64,000 nt of DNA from positions 144,681 to 208,680 of the forward strand of contig NZ_FCOL02000008.1 in NCBI RefSeq assembly GCF_001544515.1. Direction: 5' to 3'. Both the position numbers and the translations under genes were made by a program. Source of the stretch: Caballeronia terrestris. Lineage in GTDB: Bacteria; Pseudomonadota; Gammaproteobacteria; Burkholderiales; Burkholderiaceae. Below, piece after piece: positions 36,865 through 47,554 of the stretch. A model generated the notes under the pieces. It saw only the letters and a list, made by a program, of their open reading frames with translations. It made no database searches and was not told where the DNA came from. Numbering within the stretch: position 1 is the stretch's first letter; every line of letters starts with the position of its first letter.

Positions 36865-39114
36865 ATGAAACGCGCCGCCGCCCGCGTCATCGTCGTCATT
36901 GGATGCCTGCTGGCGCTTCCCGCGCACGCGTGGCCGACGTTCGACGAAGTGCGCGGCAACTGGCGCAGCTCCGACTGGGTCCTGCTCGATCGCGACGGCG
37001 AGCCGCTGCAGCGCGTGCGCATCGACAAGACCGCGCGGCGCGGCGACTGGGTCGCGCTCGCCGACATCTCGCCGGCCTTGCGGCAGGCGATCGTCGTATC
37101 GGAGGACAAGCGCTTTTACGAGCACGGCGGCGTCGACTGGCGCGGCGCGGCGGCGGCCGCGTGGGGCAATCTGTGGAACACGCGCACGCGCGGCGCATCG
37201 ACGGTGACGATGCAGCTCACCACGCTCATCAACGATGAAGGCAAGCGGCCGGGCCGGCGCTCCGTCGGCGAAAAGGCGCAGCAGACGGTCGGCGCGCTGT
37301 GGCTCGATCATGCGTGGCGCAAAGATCAGATTCTTGAGGCTTATCTGAATCTCGTGCCGTTTCGCGGGGAAATCGTCGGGTTGTCGGCGCTCTCGCAGAC
37401 GCTCTTCGGCAAGGCGCCTTCGGGGCTCGACGAACGCGAAGCCGCGCTCGCTGCGGCGCTCGTGCGCGCGCCGAACGCGCCGTACGCGAAGGTGGCGACA
37501 CGCGCGTGTGCGATCCTGCGCGACATGCGTGCGCCGGAAGCCTGCACGAACCTCGACGCCTACGTCCAGTTGACGCTCACGCGCACCGCATCGGCGCCCG
37601 CGCTTTCGTCCGACTACGACGCGCTCGCGCCGCATTTCGCCCGGCGCGTCGCGGGCGAAGTGCATCCGGCGGCGGGCGCGCGCGTGCGCTCGACGCTCGA
37701 TGCCCGCCTGCAGCGCTACGCCCGCGATACGCTCGCGCGCACGCTCACCGAGCTCAATTCGCGCGCCGCGCCGCGCAACGTGCACGACGGCGCGGCGATC
37801 GTCATCGACAACAAGACGGGCGAGGTACTCGCGTGGGTCGGGTCGGCGGGCGGCTTTTCGAACGCGCCCGAAGTCGATGCGGTCCTCGCCGCGCGCCAGG
37901 CCGGATCGACGCTCAAGCCGTTCCTATATGCGCAAGCGATCGATGAGAAACGTCTGACATCCGCGACCCTTCTCGACGACGCACCGCTCGATCTCGCGAC
38001 CGGCGGCGGCCTCTACATTCCCCAAAACTACGATCACGACTTCAAGGGCTGGGTGAGCGTGCGCACGGCGCTCGGGTCGTCGCTGAACGTGCCGGCCGTG
38101 CGCGCGCTCGTGATGGTCACGCCGCATCGCTTCGCGAAGACGCTCGTCGCGCTCGGGCTGCCGTTATCCCAGACTGGCGACTACTACGGCTTCAGCCTCG
38201 CGCTCGGTAGCGCCGACGTCACGCTGCTCTCGCTCACCAACGCGTATCGGGCGCTCGCTAACGGCGGTGTAGCGAGCCCCGCGCGCGATCTCGCGAACCC
38301 CGCGCCGTCGCCGGCCGGCACGCGCGTGTTCAGCCCCGAAGCGAGCTTCATCGTCACCGACATCCTCGCCGACAACAACGCGCGCACCCGCACCTTCGGC
38401 TTCGACAGCGTGCTCGCGACACGCTTTTTCAGCGCGGTGAAGACGGGCACGAGCAAGGACATGCGCGACAACTGGGCCATCGGCTATTCGTCGCGCTATA
38501 CGGTGGGCGTGTGGGTTGGCAACGCAGACGGCGCACCGATGTGGGACGTCTCCGGCGTCACCGGCGCCGCCCCCGTGTGGGCCGCGCTGATCAGCTACCT
38601 GCATCGCCGCGTGCCGAGCCGCGCGGCGAGCGCGCCCCCGGGCGTCGTGAAAACGCGCGTCGCGTATCAGGACCACGTCGAGCCGTCGCGCGACGACTGG
38701 TTCGTGCGCGGCACCGAGATGCCGCGGATCGCGCTGTCGTCGGCGGCGCTCGCGGGCGCGTCGAATCGCGGCGCGGCGAAGATCGGCGCGCCCACCGACG
38801 GCACGATCTTCGCGCTCGACCCGGACATTCCTGCGGCCTCGCAGCGCGTGTGGTTCGAAAGCGCGGGCGGGACGGCGGCGCAAAACGCATGGCATCTCGA
38901 TGGCAAGCCGTTCGGCCGCGCCGCGCGCGTCGCGTGGCTGCCGTGGCCGGGGCGTCATACGCTCGAACTCGTCGATTCGAAGGGCGTCGTGCTCGACAAG
39001 GTCGGTTTCGAAGTGCGCGGGGCATTCGTCAAAGCGCCGGCTGCGGCAGCTGCAAAGGCACCGCAGCGCGATCCTTCACAATCCGCCAATTTGCTGTCGA
39101 AACCGGCGCAATGA
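36865..39114 (+). CDS. pbpC: Penicillin-binding protein 1C
   Basis: 749-residue bifunctional class A PBP. A signal anchor (VIVVIGCLLALPAHAWP) precedes the GT51 glycosyltransferase domain (VVSEDKRFYEHGGVDWRGAA, catalytic Glu). The transpeptidase domain has S348-T-L-K351 (GSTLKPF) and the KTGTS box (FSAVKTGTSKDMRDNW). The C-terminal BiPBP_C domain (about 640-720) is typical of PBP1c. Paired with the alpha-2-macroglobulin gene just upstream; together they probably act in wall repair after protease attack. Confidence 0.95.
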   Translation: MKRAAARVIVVIGCLLALPAHAWPTFDEVRGNWRSSDWVLLDRDGEPLQRVRIDKTARRGDWVALADISPALRQAIVVSEDKRFYEHGGVDWRGAAAAAWGNLWNTRTRGASTVTMQLTTLINDEGKRPGRRSVGEKAQQTVGALWLDHAWRKDQILEAYLNLVPFRGEIVGLSALSQTLFGKAPSGLDEREAALAAALVRAPNAPYAKVATRACAILRDMRAPEACTNLDAYVQLTLTRTASAPALSSDYDALAPHFARRVAGEVHPAAGARVRSTLDARLQRYARDTLARTLTELNSRAAPRNVHDGAAIVIDNKTGEVLAWVGSAGGFSNAPEVDAVLAARQAGSTLKPFLYAQAIDEKRLTSATLLDDAPLDLATGGGLYIPQNYDHDFKGWVSVRTALGSSLNVPAVRALVMVTPHRFAKTLVALGLPLSQTGDYYGFSLALGSADVTLLSLTNAYRALANGGVASPARDLANPAPSPAGTRVFSPEASFIVTDILADNNARTRTFGFDSVLATRFFSAVKTGTSKDMRDNWAIGYSSRYTVGVWVGNADGAPMWDVSGVTGAAPVWAALISYLHRRVPSRAASAPPGVVKTRVAYQDHVEPSRDDWFVRGTEMPRIALSSAALAGASNRGAAKIGAPTDGTIFALDPDIPAASQRVWFESAGGTAAQNAWHLDGKPFGRAARVAWLPWPGRHTLELVDSKGVVLDKVGFEVRGAFVKAPAAAAAKAPQRDPSQSANLLSKPAQ

Positions 39115-39353
39115 CGCCACGACGACCATCGGGATCACGAAGCTTCGCCGGCATCGGTACAAACGCGGTCATCCGGCTGCGTGCCACAACGTTAATTATT
39201 GTGAGGCCGCGCTTGCCCATCGACATGCCAGGGCAAAATGCGGCCCAATATCGTCCGGGACGGTTTTTATCCTATGCTTAACGGCACCGATCGAACCTGA
39301 TCGACTCCGCCCGACCGACTTTTCAATCTAGCCTCTCTTCCGGAGTGCCTGTC

Positions 39354-39968
39354 ATGCTGAAAAAGCTGCTGATGCTGTGCGTTGCGCTTATGCTGTCGGT
39401 TGGAGCCGCGTTCGCGGCCGTCGATGTCAACACTGCCGATCAGGCCGCGCTGGAGGCCGTCAAGGGCCTGGGGCCGGTGAAATCGAAGGCGATCATCGAC
39501 GAACGGACGAAAAACGGTCCGTACAAGGACGCCGACGATCTCGCCACCCGCGTCAAGGGCCTCGGCACGAAATCGGTGACGAATCTCGAGGCGGAAGGTC
39601 TGACCGTCGGCGGTTCTTCTGCTCCGCCGAGCGGCAAGCCGGCCGCGCGTCCCAGCACGTCGTCGGGCAAATCGTCGACAGCGCCTGCGGCTACCACGGC
39701 GACGACTGCTGCGCCCGCTCCCGCTTCGACGCCGAAAGCTACGAAGGCATCGAAGAAGGAAAAAGCCAGCGCTCCGGCCGATGCTGCATCGGGCACGGCG
39801 GCGGCGCCTGCAACGACGGCGGCAGCATCGGGCACGAAGGCGACCAAGGCATCGAAGAAAGCCGCTGCTGCGGAAGCCGCATCGGCTTCCGGCGCAAGCG
39901 ACACGAAGCCGGCCAAGTCGAAGAAGAAGAAAGACAAGGCCGCAAGCAGCGCGGCGGCGAGCCAGTAA
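39354..39968 (+). CDS. Helix-hairpin-helix (ComEA-like) protein with lysine/alanine-rich tail
   Basis: 204 residues. A signal peptide (MLKKLLMLCVALMLSVGAAFA) precedes one ComEA-type HhH DNA-binding module (VDVNTADQAALEAVKGLGPV, about 22-82). The last ~115 residues are low-complexity, with two KATKASKK repeats and a KSKKKKDK cluster, resembling eukaryotic histone H1 tails. It would bind DNA in the periplasm, perhaps for uptake or extracellular DNA, but no competence genes are nearby. GGAG 8 nt upstream fixes the ATG at 39354. Confidence 0.85.
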   Translation: MLKKLLMLCVALMLSVGAAFAAVDVNTADQAALEAVKGLGPVKSKAIIDERTKNGPYKDADDLATRVKGLGTKSVTNLEAEGLTVGGSSAPPSGKPAARPSTSSGKSSTAPAATTATTAAPAPASTPKATKASKKEKASAPADAASGTAAAPATTAAASGTKATKASKKAAAAEAASASGASDTKPAKSKKKKDKAASSAAASQ

Positions 39969-40214
39969 GCCGGCGCCTGCTATTCGACTGGAACCCATCG
40001 GGGTGAACCAATCGGCGAACCGCGACTCGATATCGGGTGCGCGGATTCGCGAAGCCGGATCGTTCAATCGGCGCGCAGTCACCGCACAGGTCACTCGCAG
40101 CAGTACCCTTTTCGTCGCCCGCGTGCGGACGGCGCATCCCGCCCTGGCCTCGTTTGCGGCACGCACGCGGTGCCACGGCGGCATCCAACCCGCATCATTC
40201 GTAGTGAGACAGCC

Positions 40215-40661
40215 ATGAGCCTACTCGATTCCCTTGCTTCCTCCCTCGGCAAATCGTCGCCTGAAGGCGGCGGCGGCTCCTCCAACCTGATCGCCGTCGC
40301 GATGGAGTTCATCAACAATCAGCCGGGCGGCCTGAGCGGACTGATCCAGCGTTTCCACGAACACGGCGCGGGCGACATCATTTCGTCATGGATCGGCACC
40401 GGCGAGAACAAGCCGATCGCCCCCGACACGATCACGAACGTGCTCGGCTCCGAGCAGGTCGGCGCGCTGGCGCAAAAGGCGGGTGTGTCGGGTGATCAGT
40501 TGTCGGGGATGCTGGCGACGGTGCTGCCGAATCTCGTCGACCGCGCGACGCCCAACGGCGAAGTCCCCGCGGAAGGCAAGCTCGATCTGACCGGCGTGCT
40601 GGGCTCGCTCGGCGGACTGGGTGGTTTGTTTGGCAAGAGCGAAGGCGACAAGAACACTTAA
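40215..40661 (+). CDS. YidB/DUF937 family protein
   Basis: 148-residue small protein of the DUF937/YidB family (MSLLDSLASSLG, then AMEFINNQPGGLSGLIQRFHEHGAGDIISSWIG and QVGALAQKAGVSGDQLSGMLATVLPNLVD). Function unknown. Glycine-rich ends; no signal peptide. The start is at ATG 40215. The 246-bp gap upstream (39969-40214) shows no other gene. A terminator follows. Confidence 0.85.
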   Translation: MSLLDSLASSLGKSSPEGGGGSSNLIAVAMEFINNQPGGLSGLIQRFHEHGAGDIISSWIGTGENKPIAPDTITNVLGSEQVGALAQKAGVSGDQLSGMLATVLPNLVDRATPNGEVPAEGKLDLTGVLGSLGGLGGLFGKSEGDKNT

Positions 40662-40679
40662 GGCGTTTTTTATCCGATC

Positions 40680-40719
40680 AACGCCGCTGGCGCTTCTCGC
40701 GTCGGCGGCGTTTTCGTTT
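40680..40719 (+). terminator. Intrinsic terminator of the DUF937 gene
   Basis: AACGCCGC / GCGGCGTT arms (8 bp) enclosing a partly paired 17-nt loop, followed by TTTTCGTTT. It lies 18 bp past the stop codon. Confidence 0.75.
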
Positions 40720-40845
40720 GTGCGTTTGACTCCGATTCGCTTGCTAGAGCAAAGGAGCTTGTCGGCGTTTCCACCCTTGCTCTTATTCTTAGTCAAACCG
40801 TGCTCGCAATATTAGCCGGCGTTTGCTCCAGATTTATCCTCGTTC

Positions 40846-40876
40846 ACACCGCTCGTACGCAAACCCCGAGCGGTGT
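40846..40876 (-). terminator. Hairpin downstream of hipA
   Basis: ACACCGCTCG / CGAGCGGTGT, a perfect 10-bp stem with an 11-nt loop, lying 33 bp past the hipA stop. No T run follows on either strand, so it may stabilise the mRNA end instead of terminating. Confidence 0.4.
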
Positions 40877-40908
40877 TCATGCGCTCGCGAAAGACCTCCT
40901 TCCCGCCT

Positions 40909-42261
40909 CTACTTCTCCAGCCTGCGCACCATATCCGCGATGATCGTGTGGCGGATCACGCGCAAGCAGGTCAACTCACCGCCGAGCGTCGCGGCGAGCG
41001 CGGGCCGCGCCGCCAGCAACACGGCGTTCTCCTCTTCGACCTGCGCATACAAATCCGCCGCCGCCTTCGAGATGCCGCGGACGAGTGCATCCAGCAGGCG
41101 CTCCGCCGTTTTCCTCACGATGCCGAGCACGTCTGCAGCGCGCAACATTAGCGCGCGGTCGACGTCGGCGTAGTGGCGGGCATCAAGCACGTCCCACGCG
41201 AACGACGCCCTGCCCGGCCAGTCGCCCTTCTGATACGACGGCGTGCCATACGCGGCCACGCTCAGCAGATCGTAGAACGGCGCGAGCTGGATGCCGTCAT
41301 GCGACACGAGAAAGCTCAGATTCTTCAGATGCGCGTCCGAATTCCCGACGAGCACGTTGAACACGAGCCACGAAAACAACCGAGTCCTCGCCGATGCCTG
41401 GTTCCGGCAGCGCGCCGCGATCGTCGCGAGCTGGCCGACACTGCCCTGCTCGTATTTGAACGTGCGCGCGAGGTCGAGCAACTGGCAGGCATCGATCGAA
41501 TGCAGGCGCCGCCACGCCCCCTTTTGCTCCTCCCGATCGAAACGATCCACGAGATACACCGGAGACGGCACGTACCGCCGATGCACCGCCGGCACATCCA
41601 GCCGCACCTTCGCCGCGAGCTTCATCACGAACCATTCGTTGATGACCGAGTGCGGATAGTCGTCGGTGTCCTGGTGGTTGGGTTTCAGGATGTGCGTCGA
41701 CGGCGTGTGGCCGGCGGGCTCGTACAGCGCGTCGTCGCGCAGCACGACGGCGAGCTTGTGTTGCGCGCCCGCGAGCGACATGCGCTTCAGCGCATCGTGC
41801 GTGAGGGGCACGCGCGGTAAGGCGTCGATGCGGGTTTGCAATGCGTCGTCGGTCAGGCGGCGCTCGGTGATCGCGGCCTGCGGCGTCGCGCCCGGCACAG
41901 TCAATGTCACCGATCCCGCCGATTCCGCGCCGTAGTGCGCGAGCAGCGCGAAGGCATCGGCTTCGTTGCGGATCGCGGCGTCGCGCGCGAGCAGCGTGCG
42001 CTGGCCTTCCTCGGGCAGCAGGTTGTCGAAGTACCACTGGACCGGGCGGCGCGTGCTGCCGTCGCGGATGGCGTCGGCGTCGAGCGGGAGCGCGGGGCTC
42101 AGTGCGTAGCCGTCGCCGCGCTCGCGCCATGACGGGAGGTACGTGAACGACCAGATGTCGTCGTCGGCGTTGAGCGTGCCGACTTCGACGTCGTTGATGC
42201 TCGCGACCAGATTGCGGTGCGCCGCGACGTTCTCCGGCCGCTCGTTCATCCGATCATTCAT
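40909..42261 (-). CDS. hipA: HipA-family serine/threonine kinase toxin
   Basis: 450-residue HipA-like kinase. The N-subdomain (RPVQWYFDNLLPEEGQR), the SLAGAQHK glycine-loop block near residue 162, the catalytic GNSDAHLKNLSFL and the metal-binding LAPFYDLLS are all intact. E. coli HipA phosphorylates glutamyl-tRNA synthetase to stop translation and promote persistence. The ATG at 42259-42261 overlaps the hipB stop; another ATG at 42249 is in frame. All catalytic motifs are present, so the toxin is probably active. Confidence 0.9.
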   Translation of the reverse strand: MNDRMNERPENVAAHRNLVASINDVEVGTLNADDDIWSFTYLPSWRERGDGYALSPALPLDADAIRDGSTRRPVQWYFDNLLPEEGQRTLLARDAAIRNEADAFALLAHYGAESAGSVTLTVPGATPQAAITERRLTDDALQTRIDALPRVPLTHDALKRMSLAGAQHKLAVVLRDDALYEPAGHTPSTHILKPNHQDTDDYPHSVINEWFVMKLAAKVRLDVPAVHRRYVPSPVYLVDRFDREEQKGAWRRLHSIDACQLLDLARTFKYEQGSVGQLATIAARCRNQASARTRLFSWLVFNVLVGNSDAHLKNLSFLVSHDGIQLAPFYDLLSVAAYGTPSYQKGDWPGRASFAWDVLDARHYADVDRALMLRAADVLGIVRKTAERLLDALVRGISKAAADLYAQVEEENAVLLAARPALAATLGGELTCLRVIRHTIIADMVRRLEK

Positions 42262-42568
42262 CCGATTGCTCACGCGCAGCCTTGCGCTTCTCGGCACGCT
42301 CGACGCGCGCGTAACGCTTGATCTCCTCGCTCGCGAAGAGTTCGCCAGCGGCATCGGGGATATCGACGCTCACGCGCACGCCCAGCCCTTCGAGCACCTG
42401 GAAGAGCTTGCCCCAGTGCACGCTTTCGGCGCCCTTTTCGACTTTGCCGAGAAAACTTTCGCTCACACCGATGCTGCCCGCGGCATCGTCTTGCCGAAGG
42501 CGCTGGGCCTTGCGCGCGGCGCGCACCGCGACCCCGATGTCATGAGCATCCACGAGTTCAATTTTCAT
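42254..42568 (-). CDS. hipB: HipB-like antitoxin (XRE family)
   Basis: 104-residue antitoxin with a Cro/C1 helix-turn-helix (AQRLRQDDAAGSIGVSESFLGKVE). It neutralises the downstream kinase and represses the operon. Start at ATG 42566-42568 (MKIELVDAHD) behind AAAAGGA; the longer frame to 42655 reads through the promoter region. A small palindrome ATCTAATAGAT (42635-42645) 67 bp upstream is a possible operator. Confidence 0.88.
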   Translation of the reverse strand: MKIELVDAHDIGVAVRAARKAQRLRQDDAAGSIGVSESFLGKVEKGAESVHWGKLFQVLEGLGVRVSVDIPDAAGELFASEEIKRYARVERAEKRKAAREQSDE

Positions 42569-42634
42569 GAGCGAAATCCTTTTGATCGTAGAGATATTAG
42601 CATCGTGTGAGAGAGGTCGGCAGTTTTCCGTTCG

Positions 42635-42645
42635 ATCTAATAGAT
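42635..42645. promoter_or_regulatory. Candidate hipBA operator palindrome
   Basis: ATCTA-A-TAGAT, a perfect short palindrome in an A/T-rich stretch upstream of hipB. Placement fits HipB autoregulation; the sequence does not match the E. coli TATCC-N8-GGATA operator, so this is tentative. Confidence 0.25.
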
Positions 42646-42744
42646 TTTTGCCCATTGAGTTTATGCGTCATGAAAATCCGTGCAATCAAAAGGAAACCTG
42701 AGGCACGCGACGTACCCGTACGCAAAATCCCTGCAACCGCAAAT

Positions 42745-42775
42745 AAAAAAGGGCGCCGGATCTCTCCGACGCCCT
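42745..42775 (-). terminator. Intrinsic terminator of clpB
   Basis: On the minus strand AGGGCGTCGGA / TCCGGCGCCCT pair (one mismatch) around GAGA, followed by TTTTTTATTT. It lies 26 bp beyond the clpB stop. Confidence 0.88.
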
Positions 42776-42800
42776 CTTTCGAACGCAGCCGCGTCAGCGC

Positions 42801-45398
<2,598 letters not shown>

Positions 45399-45428
45399 TA
45401 TTGAGACCTCCAAATCGGAATGTGTTCA

Positions 45429-45456
45429 AAATGAGGTGTTTCTCCGCGCTTTCAAG
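45429..45456 (-). promoter_or_regulatory. Sigma-32 heat-shock promoter of clpB
   Basis: Minus strand: CTTGAAA (-35, 45450-45456), 13-bp spacer, CCTCATTT (-10, 45429-45436). The consensus is CTTGAAA and CCCCATNT, so there is a perfect -35 and a single mismatch in the -10, in the right place for clpB. Confidence 0.85.
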
Positions 45457-45464
45457 CATAAATT

Positions 45465-45486
45465 TGCGCGTCACGCGCATTTTTTC
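45465..45486 (-). terminator. Possible terminator between nsrR and clpB
   Basis: GCGCGTCACGCGC hairpin flanked by AAATT and TTTTTT. On the minus strand it lies after nsrR, followed by AAATTTA, so termination there would be weak; on the plus strand the T run is better. Confidence 0.4.
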
Positions 45487-45540
45487 TGATTTTGCCGCGG
45501 GACGCTTTGACGGGCGGGCGCCCGTACTAAAAAGTTCAGA

Positions 45541-46026
45541 TCAATGAGCGGTCGCGAAACCGCTGCCGGCCGGCGGCACGAACCGCACGATGCCGAGCAG
45601 CGTCGCCAGTTCGCTAGCCGGCTCCGCCAGTTCGCCGACGGTGTGTTTGTCGAGCTCGGCGAGGAAGGCATCGCGCGCGGCGGCGAACACGCCTTTCAGA
45701 CGGCAATGCGGCTGGATCACGCAATGGCGGTGGGCTTCGTCGTCGCCGGCGAAGCAGCCGACGATCGCGAAATCGTTTTCCGTATTGCGCACGACTTCGC
45801 CAATCGTCAACCCGGCCGAGCGCTCGTTCAGCTTCAGCCCGCCGTTGCGACCGCGCACGGTCTCGATCCAGCCGAGTTCGCCGAGCCGCTGGACGACCTT
45901 CATCAGATGGTTCTTGGAAATGCCGTAGGCATTCGAGATTTCCTGGATTGTCGTGAGCCCTTCGGGACGAACCGCCAGATAGAGCATGACGCGCAGCGAG
46001 TAATCGGTGTAATCGGTGAGCCGCAT
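45541..46026 (-). CDS. nsrR: NsrR-like nitric-oxide-sensing Rrf2 regulator
   Basis: 161-residue Rrf2 family repressor. The N-terminal winged helix begins MRLTDYTDYSLRVMLYLAV, the NsrR signature, and the three iron-sulfur Cys lie in GCFAGDDEAHRHCVIQPHC (about 94-113). NsrR loses DNA binding when nitric oxide attacks its cluster. It is divergent from a truncated haemoglobin gene, a plausible NO-detoxification target. Start at ATG 46024-46026; a longer frame adds an arginine-rich stretch. Confidence 0.9.
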   Translation of the reverse strand: MRLTDYTDYSLRVMLYLAVRPEGLTTIQEISNAYGISKNHLMKVVQRLGELGWIETVRGRNGGLKLNERSAGLTIGEVVRNTENDFAIVGCFAGDDEAHRHCVIQPHCRLKGVFAAARDAFLAELDKHTVGELAEPASELATLLGIVRFVPPAGSGFATAH

Positions 46027-46275
46027 GATTTGCTTCAGTGCACGCGCTCGACGGCGCATCGTTGATGATAATTAGACGAAGAAGCGCGAAGTTAAAAGCT
46101 TTCCATGGCCGAAACCGCTGGGCGCGAAAGGGATAATCACCGCACCGGACGCGACGGCGGCTAACATCTGCTACCGACGCTCCACCATACAAGCCGATAT
46201 TGTGCGACAGATCGTTACACGCCGTCAGCAAAACCGACGCGCGGCAGTCCGCCTCATAAACACAGTGGTCACATC

Positions 46276-46821
46276 ATGAATCACAAAACCTTGCGCGAAA
46301 GCTCGACACCGCGTCACACCGAAGCGGACGAAGCCAACATCCGCACGCTTGTCGAGGCGTTCTATCGCCGCGTCGACGACGATCCGCTGCTCGGGCCGAT
46401 CTTTACGCGCGAGTTGACGGGCCGCTGGGACGAGCATCTCGCCAAGATGACGACGTTCTGGTCGAGCCTCGTGCTGGGCTCGAAGCAATATCGAGGGAAC
46501 GTGCAGGAGGCGCATCGGCCGCTCGGGGACATCGAGCCGCAGCACTTCGCGCGCTGGCTTTCGCTGTTTTTGAATACTGTCGAGGCGCGCTACGAGCCTG
46601 CGGCGGCCGTGCTCTTCATGGAGCCGGCGCTGCGTATCGCGCAAAGTCTGCAGTTGAGCAAATTCGGATGGGACTACAAGATTCCGGACGAGCAGATCGA
46701 GCTGCTCGCGGCGTTGAAACGCCTGCGCACCGGCAAGGACGAGCCCGAACTTCGTGCGCGGGCCGATGGTGAGCCCTTTCCGGCGAAATTCGTCGGCAAA
46801 GGGACGGAGCGGCCGGGATAA
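46276..46821 (+). CDS. Group III truncated haemoglobin
   Basis: 181-residue globin with a 2/2 fold. Core blocks are LVEAFYRRVDDDPLLGPIF, WDEHLAKMTTFWSSLVLG and a proximal-histidine region (NVQEAHRPL). The C-terminal ~45 residues are a hydrophilic extension. Such globins bind O2 and NO; in some bacteria the group III form takes part in NO or microaerobic metabolism. It diverges from nsrR (249 bp between starts), suggesting NsrR control, though I see no clear NsrR site there. Confidence 0.87.
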   Translation: MNHKTLRESSTPRHTEADEANIRTLVEAFYRRVDDDPLLGPIFTRELTGRWDEHLAKMTTFWSSLVLGSKQYRGNVQEAHRPLGDIEPQHFARWLSLFLNTVEARYEPAAAVLFMEPALRIAQSLQLSKFGWDYKIPDEQIELLAALKRLRTGKDEPELRARADGEPFPAKFVGKGTERPG

Positions 46822-46825
46822 CCGC

Positions 46826-47281
46826 TCAACCGTCCCAGCGTTTGAGCGCGGAATCGTCGGATTCGCGCGCATCGACCCAGCGCTCGCCCGCCTCGGTCTT
46901 TTCCTTTTTCCAGAACGGCGCCTGCGTCTTCAGATAATCCATCACGAACGCGCAGGATTCGAAAGCCTCCGCGCGATGCATCGCCGTGGTCGCGACCAGC
47001 ACGATCTGGTCGAGCGGCTTCAACACTCCCATGCGGTGCACGATCAGCACGTCCGACCCCGGCCAGCGCTCGCGGGCCTGCCGCGCGATCGCTTCGAGCG
47101 ACTTTTCCGTCATGCCCGGGTAGTGCTCGAGTTCCATCGTCTCGACGGCGCTGCCTTCGTTCAGATCGCGCACCGTCCCGACGAAGCACGCCACCGCGCC
47201 GACCTTCGGGTTCTGCGCGCGCAACGCGGCGACTTCGGTGCTCAAGTCGAAATCGGCTTCCTGGACTCGGACTGTCGTCAT
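46826..47281 (-). CDS. moaE: Molybdopterin synthase catalytic subunit
   Basis: 151-residue MoaE. It converts cPMP to molybdopterin using sulfur from thiocarboxylated MoaD. Conserved features: GAVACFVGTVRD, LEHYPGMTEKSLEAIA and the catalytic Lys in VMDYLKTQAPFWKKE. The gene follows moaD with a 1-bp gap; moeA-moaD-moaE form one unit. It converges with the truncated haemoglobin gene with 4 bp between stops and no terminator. Confidence 0.95.
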   Translation of the reverse strand: MTTVRVQEADFDLSTEVAALRAQNPKVGAVACFVGTVRDLNEGSAVETMELEHYPGMTEKSLEAIARQARERWPGSDVLIVHRMGVLKPLDQIVLVATTAMHRAEAFESCAFVMDYLKTQAPFWKKEKTEAGERWVDARESDDSALKRWDG

Positions 47282-47282
47282 G

Positions 47283-47540
47283 TCAGCCGCCCGTGACCGG
47301 CGGGAAGAACGCGACTTCGCAGCCTTCCGTGATGCGCTGCGACGGGTCCGTCATCACGTGATTGCACGCCATGCGCAGCGACCGCCCCTCGGCGAGCGTC
47401 TCCGCCCACGCGCCGCCGCGCGTGCGCAGCCAGGCGCGCACGTCGCCGACGTTCACGATGCCGTCCGGCACCTCGACGCTTTCATTCGCCACGCCGAGCG
47501 CTTCACGCACGCTCGCGAAGAACCGCAATTCCACTTTCAT
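47283..47540 (-). CDS. moaD: Molybdopterin synthase sulfur carrier subunit
   Basis: 85-residue ubiquitin-like sulfur carrier ending in the required Gly-Gly (FFPPVTGG), which is thiocarboxylated before sulfur donation to MoaE. N-terminus MKVELRFFASVREALG is typical. The ATG at 47538-47540 lies 14 bp after the moeA stop. Confidence 0.94.
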   Translation of the reverse strand: MKVELRFFASVREALGVANESVEVPDGIVNVGDVRAWLRTRGGAWAETLAEGRSLRMACNHVMTDPSQRITEGCEVAFFPPVTGG

Positions 47541-47554
47541 GTCTTCCTCGTTCT

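Noticed and set aside
46027..46275. NsrR-binding site between nsrR and the globin gene
   Set aside because: I looked for AAGATGCATTT-like half sites and found none convincing.
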